DNA of 37,791 bases from Chitinophagaceae bacterium. Lineage in GTDB: Bacteria > Bacteroidota > Bacteroidia > Chitinophagales > Chitinophagaceae. Of this stretch, positions 1 to 7,994 are shown piece by piece. The translations under genes and the position numbers were made by a program. The notes under the pieces were generated by a model. That model was not told where the DNA came from. It saw only the letters and a list, made by a program, of their open reading frames with translations, and made no database searches. Positions within the stretch are counted from its first letter, which is position 1. Each line of letters opens with the position of its first letter. The stretch lies in NCBI GenBank assembly GCA_028288595.1, contig JAQBNK010000104.1:1-37791 (forward strand). Reading direction: 5' to 3'.

Positions 1-1
1 A

Positions 2-442
2 AAAACAGGTTACCAGACTACGCCGCTAAAACCAGAAAAAAGATTAACAGGCGATTTAAGTAAAATTATTTCACCCGCTTCTGTCTTAACTGACGCGGAG
101 AAAAAAGATAACAACCTCTTATTAAGAAAAGCTATCAGTATTCTTGAAGATTTAAAAATGCAACGTATTACAGACCTTACTGAATTAAGGCAGGCTTCTG
201 AACAACTGGCTATTAAAGCTACAGGGCTACCATTACTTTATGTGAATGCTTTACAGTCGTTGAGGAAAATATTGAACAGCACAACAGGAAATTATTCACA
301 GAATGATATTGCTATTGTACAGCAGGCGCTTCAAAGAATATTATTATCCCCTTCTCAACAACCTGCACAGCAAAATAATTTTGATCCGTCAATTTTGTCC
401 GGCCGTTATTTTTTGAACCTTCAAAAAAATAAGCGGCCATGA
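2..442 (+). CDS. C-terminal part of an unidentified protein (cut by window edge)
   Basis: The reading frame is open from base 2, with no stop before 442, so the first Met at 158 is probably internal and the gene begins outside the window. The visible 146 residues are polar and predicted helical (LLLRKAISILEDLK, then ITDLTELRQASEQLAIKA), with a Gln/Asn-rich stretch near the end (SPSQQPAQQNNFDPS). No catalytic motif, signal peptide or membrane segment is visible in this part. The stop codon overlaps the next start as ATGA (439-442), so the two genes are probably translationally coupled and functionally linked. I do not recognise the family. By context it may be the end of a larger envelope protein encoded together with the membrane protein downstream, but that is inference. 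Confidence 0.7.
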   Translation, partial: KTGYQTTPLKPEKRLTGDLSKIISPASVLTDAEKKDNNLLLRKAISILEDLKMQRITDLTELRQASEQLAIKATGLPLLYVNALQSLRKILNSTTGNYSQNDIAIVQQALQRILLSPSQQPAQQNNFDPSILSGRYFLNLQKNKRP

Positions 443-2226
443 TAAGCTGGAATTATCTTGTAATTATTTTATGCGGACTGCTATCAGCTTTTCTTGTATG
501 GAAGGAAATAACAAGAAAGAATCGGTCAAGGCTTCTGTGGCGGATCATTGCAAGCCTTATAATGATTATAAGTTTTGTATGTATCATTATCCCTATTCAC
601 ATAAATAAAAAAGCAGGAGTCTTATTACACGAGGCTATTGTTATTTCAGAAGGATTTAATAATGATAGCGTGAACAGTTTTAGAAAACATGGCGGTAGTG
701 GTTTGCCAATATTTAGTTTTAATAACAACATAAATACTTCATTCAAACCTGGCAATTCTGCGAAGTTATTATCAGCTATAAATAAAAAAGAGTTTACTGC
801 AGTTCATTTATTCGGGTTTGGATTGAATGACGATGAATTACAATTATTAAGAGGTGTCCCTGTTATTTTTCATTCTTCGCCATTACCGGGAGGCATTCAA
901 TCATTCAGTACAAATGGGAATTTACAGCAGGGAGAAAAATTACAAGTACAGGGCAGCTATAATAATACTTCATCCAAAAAAATAAAAATTATTTTATCAG
1001 CATTTGATAATTCGCTTGATTCCATTTTTATTCCGGCAAATACTAAAACAACTTTTAATTTATCGGCCACACCAGCACATAGAGGGAAAGCGGTTTATAC
1101 AATGATTATTTTATCAGGTAATGATATCATTCAAAAAGAAAAATTTCCTGTTGAAGTAACTGCTTCCAAACATTTGAAAATATTAATGCTTGGGGGTTAT
1201 CCCGGCTTCGAAAATAAATTTCTTAAAAACTGGCTCGCAGATAAAGGTCATATTGTAGCAGTAAGAACCGGTATCAGTAAAAATAAATACGATCAACAAT
1301 TTTTAAATGGCGGCAGTGGTTCTTTGCAGCATATCTCTCCTGACCTTCTTAGTGCTTATGATATGGTAATAACCGATGCCAGCGCATTTAATTCTCTTAA
1401 TAATAATGAACAACAAAATATATTTTCTTTTATAAGAGAAGGGAAAGGGATGATCGTTCAATCAGACACTTTGATCAGGTCGCCGGCAATCACTGCGATA
1501 TTTAAACCATTACAATCGGGAGACAGTACGCTAAAACCATTGTCCATATTATTTCCAGATAGCACAGCGGCGGTAATAGAAACAGAGCGATATATTTCCT
1601 TTCGTGGGGCTGACGACATTGTTCCTTTGGTTACCGGTAAACAGCAAAATAATATCGCAGTTACTGCCTTGTTTGGAAAAGGGAAACTTACCATTACAGG
1701 TTTAACCAACAGCTACAACTGGATGCTTGCTTCGAGCCGCGACCATTATGATTATTATTGGTCATCCCTCATAAATGCTTCAATAAAGAATTTGCCAGCC
1801 ACTGAATCATGGTCATTCTCTTCCCGGTTTCCCGTACAAGATCAAGCGCTGGGTGTAAATTATCAAACCAATAATAATACACTTCCGCGAGTAACTATTG
1901 GCTCTTCACCGCTAGCCTTATCACAAAATATTTACCTGCCGTTAAAATGGCAAGGAAATTACTGGCCGGTAAAACCAGGATGGCAGCCAGTTTTCGGAAA
2001 TAACGGCGCCGCCAGCTGGATACATATTTACAGTAATGATGAATGGATAGCCGCGAGAGCCGCTGAGAAAACGAATAATACGATGAAATTCATTGCTCAA
2101 CAGCGTCGCCAAAATGAATCACAAATAGAAAACAGGATAATCAGCGTGATGATTCCACCTGTTATATTCTTCCTGCTTTTCCTCTTTTCCTCAGCCTTCT
2201 TATGGTTCGAAAAAAAATATGAGTAG
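439..2226 (+). CDS. Membrane-anchored periplasmic protein with glutamine-amidotransferase-like fold, function unknown
   Basis: 595 residues. Two hydrophobic helices lie at the N-terminus (about 5-23 and 36-53) and one at the C-terminus (about 570-590, IPPVIFFLLFLFSSAFLWF), followed by a short charged tail. The long middle part should therefore lie in the periplasm. Around residue 243 a strand-turn pattern (KHLKILMLGGYPGFENKF) followed by SAYDMVITDASAF resembles the core of class I glutamine-amidotransferase-like domains that occur next to von Willebrand-type or BatA-like membrane proteins in Bacteroidota. No Cys-His-Glu triad is evident, so an enzymatic role is doubtful. The start overlaps the stop of the preceding gene (ATGA) and a TldD-like gene begins 56 bases downstream, so the three may be co-transcribed. 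The specific function is unknown. Confidence 0.75.
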   Translation: MISWNYLVIILCGLLSAFLVWKEITRKNRSRLLWRIIASLIMIISFVCIIIPIHINKKAGVLLHEAIVISEGFNNDSVNSFRKHGGSGLPIFSFNNNINTSFKPGNSAKLLSAINKKEFTAVHLFGFGLNDDELQLLRGVPVIFHSSPLPGGIQSFSTNGNLQQGEKLQVQGSYNNTSSKKIKIILSAFDNSLDSIFIPANTKTTFNLSATPAHRGKAVYTMIILSGNDIIQKEKFPVEVTASKHLKILMLGGYPGFENKFLKNWLADKGHIVAVRTGISKNKYDQQFLNGGSGSLQHISPDLLSAYDMVITDASAFNSLNNNEQQNIFSFIREGKGMIVQSDTLIRSPAITAIFKPLQSGDSTLKPLSILFPDSTAAVIETERYISFRGADDIVPLVTGKQQNNIAVTALFGKGKLTITGLTNSYNWMLASSRDHYDYYWSSLINASIKNLPATESWSFSSRFPVQDQALGVNYQTNNNTLPRVTIGSSPLALSQNIYLPLKWQGNYWPVKPGWQPVFGNNGAASWIHIYSNDEWIAARAAEKTNNTMKFIAQQRRQNESQIENRIISVMIPPVIFFLLFLFSSAFLWFEKKYE

Positions 2227-2282
2227 CGGTTTTTGATTCAATCAAAAAATACATAGATTGCTCATCACTAAAGAAACCTCCA

Positions 2283-3923
2283 TTGAAAAGAAAAGACTTT
2301 CTACAGCTTTCGGCGCTGGGCGTAGGTGCAGCTATGATACCTAAGTGGGCCCTCGCAGGAAACCCCATCGATCCGTTAGTAGCACTGCAGGAAAGAATGG
2401 ATGTCGGCATGAAAAAACAACTTGCTGATGTTGCATTAAACACTGCTAAATCTAAAGGCGCTTCTTATGCAGATGTTCGCATCGGCCGTTATCTTAACCA
2501 GTTTGTTGCGACCCGTGAAAAACAAGTCCAGGGTGTGGCCAACGCAGAATCATTTGGTGTGGGCATTCGTGTAATAGCTAATGGCGCCTGGGGATTTGCA
2601 GCATCGAATAATGTAACGAAAGAAGAAATGGTGAGAACGGCAGAAAGAGCCGTTGCAGTTGCAAAAGCCAATGCTAAATTACTAACCGAGCCTGTGCGTC
2701 TTGCACCGCAAAAAGGTTTTGGAGAGGTAAGCTGGAAAACACCAATAGAACAAAACGCCTTCGCTGTTCCGGTAAAAGACAAAGTAGACCTCTTATTAAA
2801 AGTGAATGACATTGCCATGCAAGCCGGTGCCAACTTTGTTAACTCTGTGATCTTCGCGGTAAATGAACAAAAATATTTTGCGTCTACAGACGGATCTTAT
2901 ATCGACCAGGATATTCATCGCCTTAATCCATCCTTCGGTGTTACAAAAATAGACCGGTCTTCAGGTAAATTCGAGACCCGCAGTTCTTTCAGTTCACCTG
3001 TAGGAATGGGTTATGAATATCTTATTCCAAGTGCTGCAGAAAAAGTAAATGGTATCGTAACGCGTTATAAAAATCGTTATGATATGCTGGAAGACATTAA
3101 AAATGCAGCTGCTGATGTTGATCAGAAATTAAAAGCTAAATCAGTTGAGCCGGGAAAATATGACTTGCTTCTTGACCCTTCTCACCTATGGCTCACGATT
3201 CATGAATCTGTCGCTCACCCAACAGAACTGGATCGTGTACTGGGTTATGAAGCGAATTATGCAGGCACCAGTTTCCTCACGCTGGACAAATGGAAATCAG
3301 GCAATTTCCACTTTGGAAGTAAGCACGTAAATGTTGTTGCAGACAGGCACCAGTACGGTTCCTTGGGAAGTATAGGATATGATGATGAAGGTGTTCCTGC
3401 AAAAGAATGGGACCTGATCAAAGACGGTGTTCTTGTAAACTACCAGGCCATCCGCGACCAGGCACATATTATTGGATTGAAAGAATCGCAAGGTTGCTGT
3501 TATGCGCAGAGCTGGGCTGATGTTCAGTTTCAGCGGATGCCAAATGTTTCACTGCGACCGGGCAAAGACAAATTAAGTGTGGACGATATGATCAAAAATA
3601 TTGAGAAAGGAATTTATATTATGGGTAACGGTTCTTTCTCTATCGATCAGCAGCGTTATAATTTCCAGTTTGGCGGACAAACATTTTACGAAATTAAGAA
3701 CGGCCAGATCGTTGGTATGATGAAGGATGTAGCGTACCAGGCCAATAACCAGGAATTCTGGAACTCGTGCAATGCTATCGCAGATTCGAGGGACTATCGC
3801 TTAGGCGGCGCATTCAGTGATGGAAAGGGACAACCTACGCAGTTAAATGCTGTATCTCATGGATGTTCTACCACTCAGTTTAAAGGAATCAATGTTATTA
3901 ACACAGCAAGAAAAATCGGATAA
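2283..3923 (+). CDS. TldD-family metalloprotease with N-terminal Tat-like signal, TTG start
   Basis: 546 residues of the TldD/PmbA (peptidase U62/M103) family. The zinc motif HExxxH is present as HESVAH, first His at about residue 307, within LTIHESVAHPTELDRVLGYE. A Cys-containing segment near the end (FWNSCNAIADSRDYRLGG) matches the family's C-terminal region. In enterobacteria TldD pairs with TldE/PmbA to degrade unfolded peptides and mature microcin B17 or CcdA. Here the N-terminus (MKRKDFLQLSALGVGAAMIP, then KWALAG) looks like a twin-arginine-type signal with KR in place of RR, so export is likely. The codon at 2283 is TTG. The frame is open upstream only to a stop at 2220 and holds no ATG or GTG, so TTG is the best start. 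The partner gene begins 6 bases after the stop. Confidence 0.9.
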   Translation: MKRKDFLQLSALGVGAAMIPKWALAGNPIDPLVALQERMDVGMKKQLADVALNTAKSKGASYADVRIGRYLNQFVATREKQVQGVANAESFGVGIRVIANGAWGFAASNNVTKEEMVRTAERAVAVAKANAKLLTEPVRLAPQKGFGEVSWKTPIEQNAFAVPVKDKVDLLLKVNDIAMQAGANFVNSVIFAVNEQKYFASTDGSYIDQDIHRLNPSFGVTKIDRSSGKFETRSSFSSPVGMGYEYLIPSAAEKVNGIVTRYKNRYDMLEDIKNAAADVDQKLKAKSVEPGKYDLLLDPSHLWLTIHESVAHPTELDRVLGYEANYAGTSFLTLDKWKSGNFHFGSKHVNVVADRHQYGSLGSIGYDDEGVPAKEWDLIKDGVLVNYQAIRDQAHIIGLKESQGCCYAQSWADVQFQRMPNVSLRPGKDKLSVDDMIKNIEKGIYIMGNGSFSIDQQRYNFQFGGQTFYEIKNGQIVGMMKDVAYQANNQEFWNSCNAIADSRDYRLGGAFSDGKGQPTQLNAVSHGCSTTQFKGINVINTARKIG

Positions 3924-3929
3924 AACATT

Positions 3930-5267
3930 ATGGCCATACTTACCAGGGAAGATGCAAAAGCGCTTTTAGAAAAAGTGCTCAAATATTCTAAAGCTGATGA
4001 ATGCGAGGTGGGACTTAACGGTTCTGAAAGCGGCAACATCCGTTATGCAAGAAACGCCGTCTCTACTGCAGGTGATATCAGCACACTCGGTCTTTCTGTT
4101 ACTTCTTATTTTGGAAAAAGATCGGGCACAGCCACCATCAATGAATTTGATGATGCTTCGCTTGAGAAAGTAGTTAAGAGAAGCGAAGAACTTGCACAGC
4201 TTTCACCCGAGAATCCGGAATACCTGCCTTTGATGGGGCCTCCTGCAACTCCTTTCAAAGAATCTCCGGGTTTCATTCCTGCTACAGCAGCAATGACTTC
4301 AGATCAGCGTGCCGACTTTGTAGGAAAAAGTCTCGGAGTTACTAAAGCCGCTAAACTTGAAGCAGCAGGCTATATTGAAAACACTGCAGGATTCGGTTCT
4401 TACCTTAACTCTAAAGGTTTGTTTGGTTATACAAAAAGCACAGACGTGATCTTTAGCGTTACCGCACGAAATGCGGAAGGAACCGGTTCAGGTTACGCAG
4501 CAAGAGGATTTAATGATGTTCGAAAACTGGATACTTTATCCGCTACTAAAATTGCTGCAACAAAAGCAAATGGTTCTGTTGACGCAAGAGCGATAGAGCC
4601 AGGAAAATATACTGTTATTCTGGAACCTGTTGCAGGCGTTTATATGCTGGAAAATATGTTCCGCTTCGATGCGAGAAGTGCAGATGAGGGACGCAGCTTT
4701 CTAAGCAAACCCGGTGGTGGCAATCGTTTAGGAGAAAAATTAATGGATGAAAAAGTAACCATTTATTCTGATCCCTTTAATGCTGACCTGCCGGGTAATA
4801 CCTGGACGAGAGATGCGCAGCATCTTGAAAAAACGAACTGGATAGAAAAAGGTGTTATAAAAAATCTTAGTTATTCCAGGTTCTGGGCCCAGAAAAAAGG
4901 TGTGGAGCCCGTTGCAGGTCCGCCAAATATTATTATGGAAGGTGGCAACACTTCACTGGAAGAAATGATCAGGACAACTGAACGCGGCATTCTTGTTTCA
5001 AGATTGTGGTATATCCGGATGGTTGATCCGCAAACATTATTGCTAACGGGCTTAACAAGAGACGGAACTTTTTATATTGAGAACGGTCAAATAAAATTCC
5101 CAATCAAGAACATGCGTTTTAACGAGAGTCCTGTTATCATGCTGAATAATATCGAAGCATTAGGCAAACCGGAAAGAAGTATCAGTGTTGAATCTTATCG
5201 CAGTTATTTGGTTCCGCCAATGAAGATCAGGGACTTTACATTCACTTCATTATCAGACGCTGTTTAG
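3930..5267 (+). CDS. PmbA/TldE-type partner of the TldD protease
   Basis: 445 residues, same superfamily as the upstream gene but without the HExxxH motif. The equivalent region reads VILEPVAGVYMLENMFRFDA, as expected for the non-catalytic TldE/PmbA subunit. The N-terminus (MAILTREDAKALLEKVLKYS) resembles the family start and has no signal peptide, unlike the neighbouring subunit. In characterised systems the two subunits form a heterodimer whose active site lies in TldD. The 6-base gap between the genes supports one operon and one complex. A hairpin followed by a T-run at 5313-5346 ends the unit. An oddity is the apparent mismatch in export signals between the two subunits; co-export of a complex through Tat would explain it but is inference. 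Confidence 0.9.
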   Translation: MAILTREDAKALLEKVLKYSKADECEVGLNGSESGNIRYARNAVSTAGDISTLGLSVTSYFGKRSGTATINEFDDASLEKVVKRSEELAQLSPENPEYLPLMGPPATPFKESPGFIPATAAMTSDQRADFVGKSLGVTKAAKLEAAGYIENTAGFGSYLNSKGLFGYTKSTDVIFSVTARNAEGTGSGYAARGFNDVRKLDTLSATKIAATKANGSVDARAIEPGKYTVILEPVAGVYMLENMFRFDARSADEGRSFLSKPGGGNRLGEKLMDEKVTIYSDPFNADLPGNTWTRDAQHLEKTNWIEKGVIKNLSYSRFWAQKKGVEPVAGPPNIIMEGGNTSLEEMIRTTERGILVSRLWYIRMVDPQTLLLTGLTRDGTFYIENGQIKFPIKNMRFNESPVIMLNNIEALGKPERSISVESYRSYLVPPMKIRDFTFTSLSDAV

Positions 5268-5312
5268 ATAATTAATACTCCGCCACGTATGAAATATTCG
5301 TGAAGCATTTTG

Positions 5313-5346
5313 AAAATCTCGTTACATTTTTGTACGGGATTTTTTT
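5313..5346 (+). terminator. Rho-independent terminator after the TldD/PmbA pair
   Basis: An inverted repeat of AATCTCGTTAC against GTACGGGATT (one bulge, one G-T pair) is followed by seven T. It lies 45 bases after the stop of the PmbA-like gene and before the acetyltransferase gene, so it most likely separates the two units. Confidence 0.65.
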
Positions 5347-5436
5347 ATATTGAAGTATTCTTTACAGAGCGCAAATAGATTGGATCTACTAAAAATTCTT
5401 CATTGACGCAAACTATCTTAATACAAAACATTTAGT

Positions 5437-5934
5437 ATGATATGTAAATGCGAACCTGGAGATTTCAACGATATCCACGAGATCATTAATGACGCAGCAT
5501 CGGCATACAGGGGAATTATTCCTGCAGACAGGTGGCACGAGCCATATATGAGTGAAGAAGAATTAAAAAGACAAATGGATGAAGGTGTTGAATTCTGGAA
5601 ATATCTAGAACAGGAGAAAATAACAGGTGTAATGGGAATTCAATTAAAAGGAGATGTTACACTGATCCGTCATGCCTATGTACGTACAACACAAAGAAAC
5701 AAAGGAATCGGAAGCAGGCTGCTTCAACATTTATCTTCAATAGCTACCACGCCCCTTTTAATAGGAACATGGGCAGACGCAAATTGGGCCATTGATTTTT
5801 ATCAGAAGCATCAGTTTAGATTGTTGCCAGCCGAAGAGAAAAATAATTTACTGCGTAAATACTGGACCATACCCGACCGGCAGATAGAAACTTCAGTTGT
5901 GCTTGCAAGTGCGGACTGGGGAAGTAAAAGATAA
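5437..5934 (+). CDS. GNAT-family N-acetyltransferase
   Basis: 165 residues, the usual size for a single-domain GNAT enzyme, which transfers an acetyl group from acetyl-CoA to an amine. The acetyl-CoA pyrophosphate-binding motif (Q/R-x-x-G-x-G/A) is present as RNKGIGSRLL at about residue 88. It is preceded by a strand with VTLIRHAYVRTTQ and followed by IGTWADANWAIDFYQKHQF, the typical motif B region ending in a Tyr-containing helix. The N-terminus (CEPGDFNDIHEIINDAASAY) is the usual first helix. The substrate cannot be told. The gene stands alone between a terminator and a convergent gene, so its context gives no hint. Confidence 0.85.
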   Translation: MICKCEPGDFNDIHEIINDAASAYRGIIPADRWHEPYMSEEELKRQMDEGVEFWKYLEQEKITGVMGIQLKGDVTLIRHAYVRTTQRNKGIGSRLLQHLSSIATTPLLIGTWADANWAIDFYQKHQFRLLPAEEKNNLLRKYWTIPDRQIETSVVLASADWGSKR

Positions 5935-5970
5935 AAGTCGCTCAGCTTAAACTTTCCAGGCACACTGAAT

Positions 5971-7212
5971 TTAAGGATGGGATTTATAGTTTCCCTGACT
6001 GTCTTTTACAGGCACAACACTATTAATTTGTTCCTTCCCTCTTCCGGGATCTGCATTTATACCTGCGGTTTGTTGAGTAAGAACCGTATTTTGTTTTCCA
6101 GGGTCCTCCACCAACTGTAGTTTGTGCGTGAATGAAAAAATATCATCTGAACCAAAACGGTTACTGCTAAAATAACCTGCGTCATTATTATAGTCCCATG
6201 ATATCCCGAAATCATCGAACGATGAGTTAACCGGGTTTCCCAGGTTGCCAGGCTTAAGCCAGCAGGTATCAGTTTTCACAGCCCGGTAAATATCAAGGCC
6301 GCCTAATCCGCCCGGCCTGTCGGAACTAAAATAAAGTGTATCACCCCGACTATATGGAAACTCTTCATTGCCGGCAGTATTTATTATACCACAGTTAACT
6401 GGTGATGACCATCCTTTTTCAGTAAGATCTGAATAATAAATATCAATTCCCCCCATACCACCTGGCATATTGCTGGAAAAAAATAATCTTTTACCATCTG
6501 CTGTTATGGCCGGGTGAAAAAATGAGGAAGCGTTCGATGCATCTGGCCACGTATGCATCACCTTCCACTCGTTGTTTTCCATTTTTGCTTCTACGATCTC
6601 TAAGCCGAAAACGTTGTTATGTTTTTGCTTTTTATTTCTAGTATAGAATAGTGTTGTACCATCAGGAGAAAAACTCATTGGCCCCAGGTTAAATCCTGTG
6701 GTTTCATGAACGTTGAATAAAACAGAATTACTGTCTTTAACCAGCTCTTTTGTTCGGACAGAAATAAGTGGTGCAAGCTTGTCATTATCAAGGCTGGTTT
6801 GCTGATTTAAAAAGGAAGCGTCTTTTTTTAATTTCTTTGTTTTGTCTTTTTCTTTAATAATGGGTTCTCCTTCTTTCAGCGTGGCAATGTCCGGAGCATT
6901 ATAAAAAACAGAGAATGGCAATACAACCCCTGCCTGGCGTCTTTCTTTACCTGAAGGACGGTCTGAAATAAATACTAACCCCTGGCCACGTGGCTGCGGA
7001 CCATATTCATTATAAGCTGTATTGATAGCAAGATATTTTATTTGCCAGGAACGGGCATCTTCCTTGTATATCGCTTTCTGGTTACCCTGTTGTTCGTATT
7101 GAGCATTACCACTGGTGAGCAAATTATGTTCACTGCTTTTGGCATTTTGAGCCAATAGATAAGTCTGGCAAAAAATAAATGTGACAATTAACGGTAGCCG
7201 GGATCTAAACAT
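5971..7212 (-). CDS. Secreted PD40 (WD40-like) beta-propeller protein
   Basis: 413 residues with an N-terminal signal peptide (MFRSRLPLIVTFIFCQTYLL, cut near AQNAK). The central part holds several PD40/WD40-like blades: FSPDGTTLFYTRNK, ADGKRLFFSSNMPGGMGGID, RGDTLYFSSDRPGGLGGLD and AGYFSSNRFGSDDIF. Repeats of this kind occur in the Bacteroidota proteins that carry a C-terminal OmpA peptidoglycan-binding domain. Here that domain is missing and the protein ends in a polar tail. It may be a periplasmic or surface binding protein; a link to PorE-like or gliding-associated proteins is only a guess. It converges on the acetyltransferase gene, with a 36-base gap. Confidence 0.85.
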   Translation of the reverse strand: MFRSRLPLIVTFIFCQTYLLAQNAKSSEHNLLTSGNAQYEQQGNQKAIYKEDARSWQIKYLAINTAYNEYGPQPRGQGLVFISDRPSGKERRQAGVVLPFSVFYNAPDIATLKEGEPIIKEKDKTKKLKKDASFLNQQTSLDNDKLAPLISVRTKELVKDSNSVLFNVHETTGFNLGPMSFSPDGTTLFYTRNKKQKHNNVFGLEIVEAKMENNEWKVMHTWPDASNASSFFHPAITADGKRLFFSSNMPGGMGGIDIYYSDLTEKGWSSPVNCGIINTAGNEEFPYSRGDTLYFSSDRPGGLGGLDIYRAVKTDTCWLKPGNLGNPVNSSFDDFGISWDYNNDAGYFSSNRFGSDDIFSFTHKLQLVEDPGKQNTVLTQQTAGINADPGRGKEQINSVVPVKDSQGNYKSHP

Positions 7213-7553
7213 TTCCGGTTATTAATTGCGATGAACTAATAATTTTTAGAATGCCTGTAGTAATCCATAATGATGGGAATACACTCATACTTAATTATCA
7301 TAGGGTAACTATCATCCAGTAAGATCGATGACAGTTAACTATCAATTTAAAAATGCGGACGGATTAATATTATGTACGGAAAAATGTAAAACTATTTAAG
7401 TTTAAAATGATGGAGCTTCCGTAAATAAGGGCTTCATCAACTTAAATAAGGTATAGGCTTATAGGAATATAGTTTTAACTCTCTTATTTAAAACTTTGCG
7501 GTAACGATTTAAATACTCCTCTCGCAGACACTCCGCTTACGATAATCTGCTTA
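7213..7553. other. 341-base non-coding stretch with inverted and direct repeats
   Basis: No convincing gene was seen. A near-palindrome GACAGTTAACTATC (7330-7343) shares the half-site GTAACTATCA with 7304-7314. An imperfect long inverted repeat (7391-7416 against 7431-7451) could form a hairpin downstream of the small gene at 7554-7832. These lie upstream of the PD40 gene start (7212) and could include its promoter. No clear TAnnTTTG box was found. Confidence 0.4.
7391..7451. repeat. Imperfect long inverted repeat, possible terminator hairpin
   Basis: The left arm (7391-7416, containing TATTTAAGTT and GATGGAGC) pairs with the right arm (7431-7451, containing GCTTCATC and AACTTAAATA), with a small internal bulge and a loop of about 14 bases. 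Read on the reverse strand it lies about 100 bases after the stop of the 92-codon gene and is followed by T-rich sequence, so it may act as its terminator. Confidence 0.4.
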
Positions 7554-7832
7554 TTAATTCAATACGGTTCTGTTAACCAAAAAAGATTGAAGTGTTATAA
7601 GAACCTCATCCTGCAATTGTAAAAAATGCCGGGTGCTTTTCTTTTCTATTGTGCGGCTAAAATCTTTCAGCCTGTCTACTTCCTTCATTACAGAAGAACG
7701 GTTGTAAAGAACTGAACAAATCACCAGCACATCCATTACTCTTGTAAGTTGCTGTGTAAATATTTTGCGCCCTGTTTCGCTTGCTACATTCAACACCGCG
7801 ATCTGGAGGAGTAATTTTCGTAAGTTCTTCAT
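7554..7832 (-). CDS. Small hypothetical protein, 92 residues
   Basis: A 92-codon frame in a region otherwise free of genes. The predicted protein is basic and helical (MKNLRKLLLQIAVLNVASET at the start; KEVDRLKDFSRTIEKKSTRH in the middle) and has no signal peptide or cysteine-rich motif. It has one Cys in VLVICSVLYNR and no recognisable domain. The start at 7832 has an AT-rich upstream region without a Shine-Dalgarno sequence, as for its neighbours. It is transcribed away from the histidine kinase gene. I do not recognise it. A real gene is somewhat more likely than a chance frame, because codon use looks ordinary and nothing overlaps it. Confidence 0.45.
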   Translation of the reverse strand: MKNLRKLLLQIAVLNVASETGRKIFTQQLTRVMDVLVICSVLYNRSSVMKEVDRLKDFSRTIEKKSTRHFLQLQDEVLITLQSFLVNRTVLN

Positions 7833-7994
7833 GAGGTTAAATTGAAAAGAGAAAAAGGCAAAAATGGTGCCTTATTAGTATAAACTAATGCTGATTCGCA
7901 TTAAGCGAACACCGGGCCAGCAGGAAGCAGTAAATAATAGGCCTGACAATTTGGTATATTTATTTCTACCTTAAAGTCTCTACTATCACTAACC

